A stretch of DNA of 64,000 nt, from NCBI GenBank assembly GCA_013177805.1, contig JABLXU010000023.1:21269-85268 (forward strand). The letters are read 5' to 3'. This DNA is from Candidatus Omnitrophota bacterium (GTDB lineage Bacteria > Hinthialibacterota > Hinthialibacteria > Hinthialibacterales > Hinthialibacteraceae). Each line of letters starts with the position of its first letter. Position 1 is the first letter of the stretch. The notes below the pieces were generated by a model that saw only the letters and a program-made list of their open reading frames with translations, did no database searches and was not told the DNA's origin. A program made the translations under genes and the position numbers. Below, in pieces: positions 52,434 to 60,204 of the stretch.

Positions 52434-53543
52434 TTACATCTTCTGCTTTAACCGGTTGATGATCGCCATATGTTGGATATCTGATTTTTCTTTGGTATCA
52501 ACCGGTTCGGCCGGCCCGGCTGCCTCCCCAGGAGGAACCAAACGGCTGCCCGGTTTAAAGGCCACAGCCGGATCGATCTCCCCTTGCATGGCCTGGCGGG
52601 ACAACAACGCCGCGGTCAACACCTCTTGACCGGCCGGTGTCTGGCCCATTTCCTTCTCGCGCGCTTCCACCACCTCGGTGAAGAGTTCCCGCAACTTGGT
52701 GGCCAACCGGGCTTGTCCCCGGTATCCGGGCGGCGGACTTCCAATCAGGGCGAAGGCCAGTTCCCACCGGCTGGCGCGCCGCAATTGGGTGAATTCGCCC
52801 TCCCGCAAGGCATTTTTAATCCCGTTGTTCACGGACTGCAACCGCTTGTGGTAAATGGGATACAACCGTTTGCACCGCTGATGCAATAAATCATGCACCC
52901 GGATCAAATCCCCCAACGAATACCCGATCTGCTCTTCACGCAACTGGCCGCTTTCCAGCAAGGCCCGGGTGATTTGGGTGCGTTCCAAAATGATGATCTC
53001 CTGGGAAGATAAAAACGCCACGTCGTTCTTATGATCTTTGCCTTCATTCAGCCACAACCGGATCCCGCGTTCCCCCTGCTCGAACTCACGGAGCAGCAAC
53101 AGGTGATGGCTGCCCAGCGGCGTTTTCATCTGTTCCAGCAATACGAGGTCATGCGCCACGGACATCACCAACTTCCGCATGGTATCGGCATGCTGACTGA
53201 AAAGTTCGACCGTGGTCATTTTCCATAAAGGAAACAGCTCGGCTTGACAGCGCGGCCGGCTCAAACGGTCCAATTCCTGAAAATAGGTCTGCATCCCGGT
53301 TTCCGGCAACCAAGCCACGCCTTGGCCGGATATGACACAGGTAATCTCTTCCTGGGGATTATTGGCGCGGATCAGATGCTCAAACCGCGCGAGTGTGGCC
53401 CGCAATTCGTGTAACGTTTTGTGATCCAGGTTCCAGGGAGAGGTGGAACCTGTCAAATCCTTGAACGAAATCCGGCACACGGCGGCTTGTTCGAGAACCG
53501 GTTCCAGTTGACTCTCAATCAGGATGGCGGGTTTGGATGGCAT
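52434..53543 (-). CDS. Unknown protein with possible degenerate nucleotide-cyclase-like N-terminus
   Basis: This is a 369-residue soluble protein with no signal or membrane helix. I do not recognise the full-length family. Residues about 22-110 (AAVCRISFKDLTGSTSPWNL, then LRATLARFEHLIRANN and VISGQGVAWLPETGMQ) recall the opening of class III nucleotide cyclases. One metal Asp is kept in KDLTGST but the second region reads GQG instead of GDG, so activity is unlikely. The C-terminal 200 residues are helical and charged (YRGQARLATKLRELFTEVVE). It ends convergently with folC. Confidence 0.5.
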   Translation of the reverse strand: MPSKPAILIESQLEPVLEQAAVCRISFKDLTGSTSPWNLDHKTLHELRATLARFEHLIRANNPQEEITCVISGQGVAWLPETGMQTYFQELDRLSRPRCQAELFPLWKMTTVELFSQHADTMRKLVMSVAHDLVLLEQMKTPLGSHHLLLLREFEQGERGIRLWLNEGKDHKNDVAFLSSQEIIILERTQITRALLESGQLREEQIGYSLGDLIRVHDLLHQRCKRLYPIYHKRLQSVNNGIKNALREGEFTQLRRASRWELAFALIGSPPPGYRGQARLATKLRELFTEVVEAREKEMGQTPAGQEVLTAALLSRQAMQGEIDPAVAFKPGSRLVPPGEAAGPAEPVDTKEKSDIQHMAIINRLKQKM

Positions 53544-53794
53544 ATTGACAGAAAATCCTCTTTCGCAACCAGCGCCTGGAATCCATCATCGGCCGCGCAC
53601 ACGGCGGCCTTTATTATCATCGTCAACCTACGGAGAAATAGTAGTAATTTGTATCGCGAAATACTTCGGACAACGCCTCCCCTTCAAAAACCAAAGCAAC
53701 TTGTTGATAAAAATAATTATTACAATAAAAAAATTCTATGAAAAATATCCTGAATCGTATAGGATGTCAAGAATCCAGTCTTCCGGTTCCCGGC

Positions 53795-55609
53795 TTACCC
53801 TTCGGTTTTGATCTGATAAAGCCTTGTACTGTAAAGATTTAAAATATCTCTTCGTTTTATCGTCCCCAGATATTTTCTCGTCTCGCGATCCAGAACCGGA
53901 ATCTCATCGGTCACCAGTTCGGTCAATTTTCTCAAGACGCTATGCAAATCTTCATCGGGAAACGCGTAGACAAAATCCGCGTTGGCGATATCCATCGCCA
54001 CGATCAAATCCTGCACTTGCTCCTCCAGAAACAATAACCGCAAATCCTCCATGGAGAAAATCCCGATGATGGTGCCCTCTTCTCCAATCACAGGGAATAC
54101 ATTTTGTGACGATCCCAAAATCCTGGGGATGATCCGCCGCAGGGTCATGTTATAAGGGATGGTGATGGAGGCGTTCTGGAAGCGGATTTCCCGCACCCGC
54201 AATCCCTCCAGAACATCGGTCCGGTATTCGCCCAAATGCGCCGGCGAATCCGGCTTGGCCGGCACCTGCTCCTCGAACAGCGTCCATCCATCCGTCAAAA
54301 TGTAGGTCAACGAGGAAACCAACATCATGGGGACCAACAGGTGGTACGACTGCGTCATCTCCGACACCATCAACAAACTGGCGATCGGCACCTTGGCGAT
54401 GCCCGAGAAAAAAGCCACCATCCCCACCAGTGCGAAGGACCGCGGATCGGTGATCCAGCCTGGAAAATAATGGTCGAACGTCTGCCCGAACGCGGACCCC
54501 AGCATGCACCCAATAAACAAAGAAGGGCCGAACACCCCCCCGCTGCCCCCTGAGGAGATCGTCATCGACGTTGCGGCGATCTTGGCAAACACCAGCGTAA
54601 TCAAAAAAACCACGTCCAGCCGCTCATTCAAGGCCTTGTCGATCCACCCATACCCGCCTGATAACACTTCGGGACGGGCTAAGGCCACTCCCCCCATCAA
54701 CAGACCGCCCAATATCGGCAGACTCATTCGGGGTAAGGGAATTTTCCGGAAAAAATAATCCCGGGAACCATAAAAAACCATCACGTACAGAATCCCTACG
54801 GCGGAACAGACGGCTCCCAAACAGGCATAGGGTATCAATTCCCGCGCGTGGAAACTATACGCCGGCGTGAAAAAGATTTGGGTCTGATAGGTCAAAGAGG
54901 TAAAAATCGAATACGCTACCAGTGAAGAGATTAAGGCGGGGATCAAACTCTCCGTCTCCATCTCCTGGTTCCGGTACAACACCTCGATCGCAAACAACGC
55001 GCCGCCTAGAGGTGCGCAAAAGATCGCCCCCACGCCGCCCGCCGTCCCGGCAATGAGCAGCGAACGGCAATCCTTGGCATCCAAGCGCAGGATCTGCCCC
55101 AGCCATGAACCGAATCCCGCCCCGATTTGCGCAATGGGTCCTTCCCTGCCCGCCGATCCGCCGGAGCCAATGGTAATCGCCGAGGCAATGGTCTTGATGA
55201 CCGGCACCCGCGCCCGGATTCGCCCCCGGTTCCGGTGAAACGCTTTAATATACGCATCCGTGCCATGCCCCTCGGCCTCCGGCGCAAAGGTATATACCAA
55301 AATTCCGGCGATCATTCCGCCCAAAGCGGGAATCAAGGGCAACATCCAATACCGCCAGCCTTCCGCCGGTTGCAGGATGTAGGCTTCCCCGGTTAAATGC
55401 ACCGCAATCCGCGCCCAACCGAGAATGCGGACCAAAAACAGGTCCACCCCGCCAAACACCAGAAAATTAAACAAAATAGCGCCCAGGCCGGAAAACATAC
55501 CCACCACCGCACCGAGAATCACCCATCGGCCGGTGCGCAGGGCTTGAAAGAAAAATTCAGGACTGCTGGGACGAAAAGAGGGGAGAAGAGTCTTGGGAAT
55601 TGGTTTCAT
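53795..55609 (-). CDS. ClC-family chloride channel/antiporter with CBS domains
   Basis: This is a 604-residue protein. About ten membrane helices carry the ClC signatures GSGGSAGREGPIAQIGAGFG (GSGIP is altered to GSGGS; GREGP is kept) and SGGSGGVFGPSLFIGCMLGS (GxFxP). The last 150 residues hold two CBS domains (MTLRRIIPRILGSSQNVFPV, LHSVLRKLTELVTDEIPVLD) that may bind adenine nucleotides. Whether it is a channel or a Cl-/H+ exchanger cannot be told; I did not identify a gating Glu other than that in GREGP. The ATG at 55609 has no obvious binding site. Confidence 0.93.
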   Translation of the reverse strand: MKPIPKTLLPSFRPSSPEFFFQALRTGRWVILGAVVGMFSGLGAILFNFLVFGGVDLFLVRILGWARIAVHLTGEAYILQPAEGWRYWMLPLIPALGGMIAGILVYTFAPEAEGHGTDAYIKAFHRNRGRIRARVPVIKTIASAITIGSGGSAGREGPIAQIGAGFGSWLGQILRLDAKDCRSLLIAGTAGGVGAIFCAPLGGALFAIEVLYRNQEMETESLIPALISSLVAYSIFTSLTYQTQIFFTPAYSFHARELIPYACLGAVCSAVGILYVMVFYGSRDYFFRKIPLPRMSLPILGGLLMGGVALARPEVLSGGYGWIDKALNERLDVVFLITLVFAKIAATSMTISSGGSGGVFGPSLFIGCMLGSAFGQTFDHYFPGWITDPRSFALVGMVAFFSGIAKVPIASLLMVSEMTQSYHLLVPMMLVSSLTYILTDGWTLFEEQVPAKPDSPAHLGEYRTDVLEGLRVREIRFQNASITIPYNMTLRRIIPRILGSSQNVFPVIGEEGTIIGIFSMEDLRLLFLEEQVQDLIVAMDIANADFVYAFPDEDLHSVLRKLTELVTDEIPVLDRETRKYLGTIKRRDILNLYSTRLYQIKTEG

Positions 55610-55808
55610 TCGAAATGTTGGAGGAAATTATGATTCCCAGAGACTGTACCACCACTTGGGTGGAAGTCAATCCGCGGCCATAATGCCTTGGCTATCATCC
55701 AGTTTCTATAAGGGGATTCGTTCCGATAGCCTATCCACCAGGCATGCGTGGACCTTCTCCGGTCTTCAGTCTAGGGGGCCGGGAGAAGAAATTTTGCGCT
55801 TATTCCAG

Positions 55809-55844
55809 TTGTATTGTCATAAAGGCTTGTATTGTCATAAAGGC
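55809..55844 (+). promoter_or_regulatory. Perfect 18-bp tandem repeat upstream of the MATE gene
   Basis: TTGTATTGTCATAAAGGC is repeated exactly, head to tail, ending 51 bases before the MATE start codon. Each copy contains a TTGTAT that could act as a -35. A drug-responsive regulator dimer pair could bind two such sites, but no regulator gene is adjacent. Confidence 0.5.
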
Positions 55845-55895
55845 GTATTTCATGGGCCTGGCCCTTCATGAAGGTTCCCTTGCAGATCAACCATC

Positions 55896-57293
55896 ATGCC
55901 GATCCTCAAACTGTCCCAGCCGCCTCATCCGGGAGGGTTCCGTGAATTTTTCTCCATCGCCTACCCATTGCTCATCAGCCATGCTTCCTACACCCTGATG
56001 CATTTCGTGGACCGCCTTTTCCTCTCCTGGTCCAGCCCGGAAGAGATCGCCGCCTGCCTGCCCGCGGGAGCCTTGAGCTTTTCGCTGATGGCGGTTTTCC
56101 TAGGCATTAGTGAATACACCAACACCTTCGTGGCCCAATATCATGGAGCGGACCGCTCCGCCTCCATCGGAGCGGCCACCTGGCAGGGCATTTATTTCTC
56201 GCTGTTCGGCGGACTGGTCTGCCTGCTCTTGCTCCCCGCCGGCATCTTCTTCCTGGTATGGATGGACCATCCGGCCACGCTCCTGCGTTTCGAGAAGATT
56301 TATTTCGTCAACCTCTTCGCCGGGGCGGTCTTTTTTCTTCTCAAGGAAGCGTTGAGCAGTTTCTACTCCGGACGGGGCAAAACCTTCGTCGTCATGATGA
56401 TCAACCTCGCCGCCAACGTGCTCAATGCCGTGCTCGATTATGTCTTGATCTTTGGCCATTGGGGCTTTCCCCGGTTGGGGATTCAAGGCGCGGCCTGGGC
56501 CACGGTCATCTCCACGGCCTTTTGCAGCGTGGTCTTCTTGATCCTGTTTTTGTCTCCCCAGAACCATAGGCTGTACCGCACCCGGACCGCGAACCGTCTC
56601 CATCCTGAACTCATGCGCCGCCTGCTGCGTTTCGGTTCTCCCGCCGGGGTTCAATTTTTACTTGAAGTCAGTTCGTTTACCGTATTCATTTTTATGATCG
56701 GGAATCTCGGTCCTGTCGAGTTGGCCGCCAGCACCATCGCTTTATCCATCAACGGCCTCGCCTGGCAGCCAATGATCGGCGCCAGCGTTGCCACCGCCAC
56801 CCTGGTCGGGCAACACATTGGAAGGAAAGATCCAGCCACCGCCGAAAAAAGCGCCTACACGGCGATGATTTCCGTGGAATGTTACATGCTCGTGTGGGGA
56901 GTTCTCTATTTCGCTTTTCCCGAATTCTTGTATTCCCTTTTCCAGAGCGAGACTCCCAGCACCGATATTCCTTTTTCGGAAGTCCAACGCTTCGGTTCCA
57001 CGATTCTCATGTTCGTGGCCGTATACCAAATTGCCGACGCCTTGAATCTGACTTTTAACGGCGCATTGCGGGGGGCCGGCGATACCGCCTTTCCCATGTG
57101 GACCAGCATTTCCCTGGCTTGGCTTCTTTTTGTCCCTGGAACCTGGCTGTCCATCAACCATCTCGGCATGGGCATCGAAGCGGCGTGGTTTTGGGTGACC
57201 GCCTACATCACCCTGCTGGGATTCATATTGCTGATCCGGTTTCGCTCAGGAAAATGGAAACGCTTCAAGGTCCTCCCCGACGAAGCCGTCTAG
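55896..57293 (+). CDS. MATE-family multidrug/metabolite exporter
   Basis: This 465-residue protein has 12 predicted membrane helices in two MatE halves. The first starts near FREFFSIAYPLLISHASYTL and MHFVDRLFLSWSSPEEIAAC, and the second near LLRFGSPAGVQFLLEVSSFT. It should export cationic drugs or metabolites using a Na+ or H+ gradient. FNGALRGAGDTAFPMWTSIS is a typical late motif. The ATG at 55896 has only a weak binding site. A perfect tandem repeat lies just upstream. A hypothetical membrane protein gene follows after 58 bases. Confidence 0.93.
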   Translation: MPILKLSQPPHPGGFREFFSIAYPLLISHASYTLMHFVDRLFLSWSSPEEIAACLPAGALSFSLMAVFLGISEYTNTFVAQYHGADRSASIGAATWQGIYFSLFGGLVCLLLLPAGIFFLVWMDHPATLLRFEKIYFVNLFAGAVFFLLKEALSSFYSGRGKTFVVMMINLAANVLNAVLDYVLIFGHWGFPRLGIQGAAWATVISTAFCSVVFLILFLSPQNHRLYRTRTANRLHPELMRRLLRFGSPAGVQFLLEVSSFTVFIFMIGNLGPVELAASTIALSINGLAWQPMIGASVATATLVGQHIGRKDPATAEKSAYTAMISVECYMLVWGVLYFAFPEFLYSLFQSETPSTDIPFSEVQRFGSTILMFVAVYQIADALNLTFNGALRGAGDTAFPMWTSISLAWLLFVPGTWLSINHLGMGIEAAWFWVTAYITLLGFILLIRFRSGKWKRFKVLPDEAV

Positions 57294-57351
57294 ATCTTCA
57301 CCAAAAAATAGGTTCAATAGTACAAACGGAGAACTTGAAACAGGATTCCTG

Positions 57352-58878
57352 ATGATTGCCAATCCTACCTTTCTCACGCTGCTGTGGAGTGCCCTCGCGG
57401 ATAGCGCCGATGGCTTCGTGATTCTGCTATTCGGCGCCGGTTTCCTCCTGTTCCTCCCTTTCCGCATCCTCCGGCCCCTGACTCCTTATCTGCTCGCGGC
57501 GGTTATTACTTACGGCTTGTTTCAGGTGATTCCCGCCGGTGTCCCCTTCGCGGGCGCGGCTCTTTACCTCCTTGTCTGGACATTGACACTGCCATTGCTA
57601 CTTATTTCAACAGTCCGTTCCTGGCTCACGGTCTCCACGGTCTCCACACCGGCCGGACGTTATTCCTTTATCGATCATAGCACCGATTGGATCACCCTCC
57701 TGGCATACGGCGTTTCGGTTCTATCCCTATGGCACGCCAAATGGACGGATCAATCTCCGCCCTGGGAGCCATTGGTGGCTGGAAGTGTCATCCTGGCAGT
57801 CTTTTACTTGATTTACCAAATCGCGCCCTGGCAATTTTTGCCCCTTTCTTCCAGACGCCAATGGGGTCAGATGCTCCTCTATTTGTCGATCGGATTCTTG
57901 CTTCTACGGGCAGCGTTTTGGACGTACACCTTGTTCAACGCGGCCGTGAAAGAACGGCCGGGAAGTTTCCGGATCAAGGGTGTGGTTTATGCCTCTGAAA
58001 TGGCCCAGGCTTGGCGCTTTCCCCGGATGCAAGCCCTGATCAGCGCCCATTGGTACTACCCGGTCTCCCTCGAGCGCATGGCCAATCCCTATCCCGTGAT
58101 CCGGGATGTTCACTTGCTGCATGAGGGAATCCAGCTCGCTGAAGCCTTTCGCCTCAGCCTCCTTCAGACAGAAAACGGCCGGAAATCCAAGGCGGAACTT
58201 CTCGTCGATTCCATTTTGTCCTTCCAAGCGCTGGCGGAGGATGCCCTGCGCGGCCGGTATTCCCCATCCTCATTTCGGCTGGAGCGGGAAAATTTATTGC
58301 ATCAAATCCAGGGGGCGGAGTCATATCTCCGGGGAGAAGATCTTTTTAGCGCGTTCGCGGGATATTGGTACGGTGTTTGGGAGGACCAGCCCGTGGAGCA
58401 TCATTGGAAAATGGTGGAGCATTTCGACCCCCCCTACCGCGTTCCCGGTGATCATCCCATCCTGCTTTCCGCCAGCCAGTATTGTTGGATCGGAGATGGA
58501 TTTGGATGGAACATATTGGCAACGCTACCTCAGACAGACACGAATAATGGCAATACAATACCAATTCATGTCATCCTCGGGATTGTCTATCACGTCAAGG
58601 ACCAAAATCCGTCTGAAATCATTCAAGTTCGGCCGCATGTGGGACTTTTTGCCGAACCTGGCAAACTGATCTGGATCACAGAGAGAGAAATATTCCTAGA
58701 AGAAGTACGGCGCCATGGGAAACACGGTCCGGAAAGGTCTATCATGACGGGCTATCGGTATTCCATTGAAAACAATAGACTTATAAATAATGGAACAGCG
58801 TTCCAGGCGGTATACACTCGAAATCCGGAAGAACGTCCTTCATTTTTTACCTTCGCGATCTCGTTGCAAGTCCAATAA
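57352..58878 (+). CDS. Membrane protein of unknown function with large soluble C-terminus
   Basis: This is a 508-residue protein. The first 200 or so residues hold about six membrane helices (GFVILLFGAGFLLFLPFRIL, YLLAAVITYGLFQVIPAGVP, LYLLVWTLTLPLLLISTVRS and others). The remaining 300 are soluble, with AWRFPRMQALISAHWYYPVS and GYWYGVWEDQPVEHHWKMVE, rich in Trp and Tyr. I do not recognise a family. AGGA lies eight bases before the ATG. It is the last gene before the unusual non-coding region at 58.9-60.2 kb and follows the MATE gene closely, so it may be co-transcribed with it. Confidence 0.65.
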   Translation: MIANPTFLTLLWSALADSADGFVILLFGAGFLLFLPFRILRPLTPYLLAAVITYGLFQVIPAGVPFAGAALYLLVWTLTLPLLLISTVRSWLTVSTVSTPAGRYSFIDHSTDWITLLAYGVSVLSLWHAKWTDQSPPWEPLVAGSVILAVFYLIYQIAPWQFLPLSSRRQWGQMLLYLSIGFLLLRAAFWTYTLFNAAVKERPGSFRIKGVVYASEMAQAWRFPRMQALISAHWYYPVSLERMANPYPVIRDVHLLHEGIQLAEAFRLSLLQTENGRKSKAELLVDSILSFQALAEDALRGRYSPSSFRLERENLLHQIQGAESYLRGEDLFSAFAGYWYGVWEDQPVEHHWKMVEHFDPPYRVPGDHPILLSASQYCWIGDGFGWNILATLPQTDTNNGNTIPIHVILGIVYHVKDQNPSEIIQVRPHVGLFAEPGKLIWITEREIFLEEVRRHGKHGPERSIMTGYRYSIENNRLINNGTAFQAVYTRNPEERPSFFTFAISLQVQ

Positions 58879-58918
58879 ATCCAAGTTGAATGACTATCTT
58901 GTCACCGTCTTTCCGGAA

Positions 58919-58940
58919 TTTTGTCATTTTTGTCACAAAA
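58919..58940. promoter_or_regulatory. Candidate upstream activator site for the sigma-54 RNA promoter
   Basis: TTTTGTCA occurs at 58919-58926 and 58928-58935, and TTTTGTCACAAAA (58928-58940) is a perfect dyad. On the minus strand the site reads GTGACAAAAATGACAAA, close to the perfect palindrome at 59990-60007. It is centred about 185 bases upstream of the predicted RNA start, a normal distance for NtrC-family activators. Confidence 0.6.
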
Positions 58941-59089
58941 TCGGCAATTTCTTTTTACCCGGCGAGCCCGCCCCAATGATCCCCATCCCAAGGAGGAAGA
59001 ACTTCATTTTATTATAACTTGCTGATATATAATGGCTTATATTTTTTCCGAAAGGAATGGATCTTTGATTAGATTTGAACTCTTGATTT

Positions 59090-59105
59090 TGGCACCCCAT
59101 TTGCA
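59090..59105 (+). promoter_or_regulatory. Near-perfect sigma-54 promoter
   Basis: TGGCACCCCATTTGCA matches TGGCAC-N5-TTGCA at every constrained base. The -24 GG is at 59091-59092 and the -12 GC at 59103-59104. The predicted start is near 59116. No protein-coding frame follows within 1 kb, only the periodic array. Confidence 0.85.
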
Positions 59106-59152
59106 TATATTATAGACGTACGTTGAAAGTGGCATCTTCGAATCAGCATCTT

Positions 59153-59434
59153 CATCTTGAATCCGCACCAAGGCATTTCATCGAGTTTTCGCATCGGTTT
59201 ACTGCATCCTGGCTCGACATCTTGACGGGACATCGTGTTTACTCATCTTCGTTACGGCATCCAGTACGGCAGCGCGGCTTAGCAACTTCGGTTTGACAAC
59301 GGTTACGGCATCGGGTTATCACATCAGTTACGGCAGCGGTACGGCATCCGGATTTCTCATCGAAGACACGGCATCAGTACGGCATCAGGTTTTTGCATCC
59401 GCAACGCATCGAGTACGGCAACGGGCAATTCAAC
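59153..59434 (+). repeat. Quasi-periodic CA(T/A/G/C)C array, 23 units, mean period 12.6 nt
   Basis: Unit starts are 59153, 59166, 59179, 59192, 59205, 59218, 59231, 59244, 59258, 59270, 59283, 59297, 59309, 59322, 59334, 59345, 59358, 59372, 59383, 59396, 59407, 59419 and 59431. The bases between anchors vary but often read GTACGG or GTTACGG just before the anchor. The period is not a multiple of three, which argues against a coding repeat. Looser copies go on to about 59790. Confidence 0.85.
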
Positions 59435-59822
59435 ACAGGCAAAGGGCCAGGTCTGGAGAGCAAAACATCACGCCGATACATCCCGGAGACTCTCCCCACG
59501 CAACGTACAACGGGTAAGAAGGAACGGATGATGGTTTCCTCGCCGAACAACCCATAACATCATTTGGAATGGCAACGCGGCAACACATCGGGTACGGCAT
59601 CTGGACCATGGGTTGCGAAGTCACCCGCGGCAGGAGAGCAGAGGAGGTATTGTCAACACGTTTCGCCATGACATCCAGCATTCGCCGGATACAGTGCAGA
59701 CCGGTGAATCAAGTACGGCATCGCGTTTTCATGGCATCCACCGATAGGCGGTCCGGCTTTTCAACTTGAATGACATCTTCGATCGCCGATCCCTTCATCC
59801 CTGCATCCTTCCTTCTTACTGA

Positions 59823-59857
59823 GGAAAAGGCTCTCCCCCGAGAGCCTTTTCCATTTT
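59823..59857 (+). terminator. Strong intrinsic terminator
   Basis: A perfect 13-bp stem, GGAAAAGGCTCTC (59823-59835) with GAGAGCCTTTTCC (59840-59852), has a CCCC loop and is followed by ATTTTAATAT. It is oriented for plus-strand transcription and closes the predicted non-coding RNA. Confidence 0.85.
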
Positions 59858-59989
59858 AATATAAACCCCAAACAACGATCTCCGGCATACATTGTTCAGT
59901 ATATTTTCAAAAAAAGACACCTCCCCTCCCAAGGGAATTAAAACCTTTCGGTTTTCCGGCCGTTTTTTTTGGAAAAACACCTCTTCACC

Positions 59990-60007
59990 TTTGACAAAAA
60001 TGTCAAA
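59990..60007. promoter_or_regulatory. Perfect palindrome overlapping a possible promoter of the kinase operon
   Basis: TTTGACAAAAATGTCAAA is a perfect 18-bp dyad (arms TTTGACA/TGTCAAA, spacer AAAA). It includes TTGACA, which with CATATT 17 bases on makes a plausible sigma-70 promoter. It shares TGACAAAAATG with the site at 58919-58940, so one regulator may bind both. Confidence 0.6.
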
Positions 60008-60204
60008 CGAAACCATATTAATGATATCCAACCTGTAAATACGTCGCGGCTCGAAGAATCTCGAGAACCAACAAGGCAACCGGAAAAAGTGGCAGGGGAA
60101 TGGGTTTGATCCGGATCTGTTCGACCATCACGGGTGAAGTTGCGCGTCTTTCAACGATCCAACTTTTTCCGAGATCGATAGAATAGAGGAGCCAATGACC
60201 CTCC

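Larger units (their letters stand above)
59116..59857 (+). ncRNA. Predicted sigma-54-dependent non-coding RNA with periodic CAUC/CAAC motifs
   Basis: The boundaries are the predicted sigma-54 start (about 59116) and the end of the intrinsic terminator (59857), giving about 740 nt. Anchors of the form CA-N-C (mostly CATC, also CAAC, CAGC, one CACC) fall at 59153, 59166, 59179, 59192, 59205, 59218, 59231 and 59244 with exactly 13 nt between. Fifteen more follow at 11-14 nt spacing to 59431. The longer word TACGGCA occurs nine times between 59253 and 59720. No start codon with a binding site and credible protein follows. The layout resembles decoy RNAs that hold many copies of a protein-binding motif (CrcZ, RsmZ, CsrB), but the motif differs from theirs. 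The downstream neighbours are a globin-sensor kinase and an NtrC-type regulator. Confidence 0.65.
58879..60204. other. 1.3-kb region without protein genes, holding a predicted sigma-54 RNA gene
   Basis: No open frame here looks like a protein gene. The region contains, in order, a dyad-rich site (58919-58940), an AT-rich stretch and a near-consensus sigma-54 promoter (59090-59105). A quasi-periodic CATC/CAAC array follows (59153-59434, looser to about 59790), then a strong terminator (59823-59857) and a perfect palindrome over a possible sigma-70 promoter for the kinase gene (59990-60007). Each is listed separately. Confidence 0.8.

Noticed and set aside
59315..59325. DnaA-box-like TTATCACA and nearby AT-rich DNA as a replication origin
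   Set aside because: Only one imperfect box, and no dnaA, dnaN or other origin-linked gene nearby.
59293..59769. Short plus-strand frames within the periodic array
   Set aside because: No binding site, no motif, and the 12.6-nt period does not keep a reading frame, so a repeat protein is unlikely.
59133..59790. CRISPR array
   Set aside because: The repeated unit is only 4-9 bases with 4-9 variable bases between; there are no long identical repeats or cas genes.
60120..60140. Second sigma-54 promoter before the kinase gene
   Set aside because: The GG and GC doublets can be spaced correctly but nearly all other consensus bases differ.
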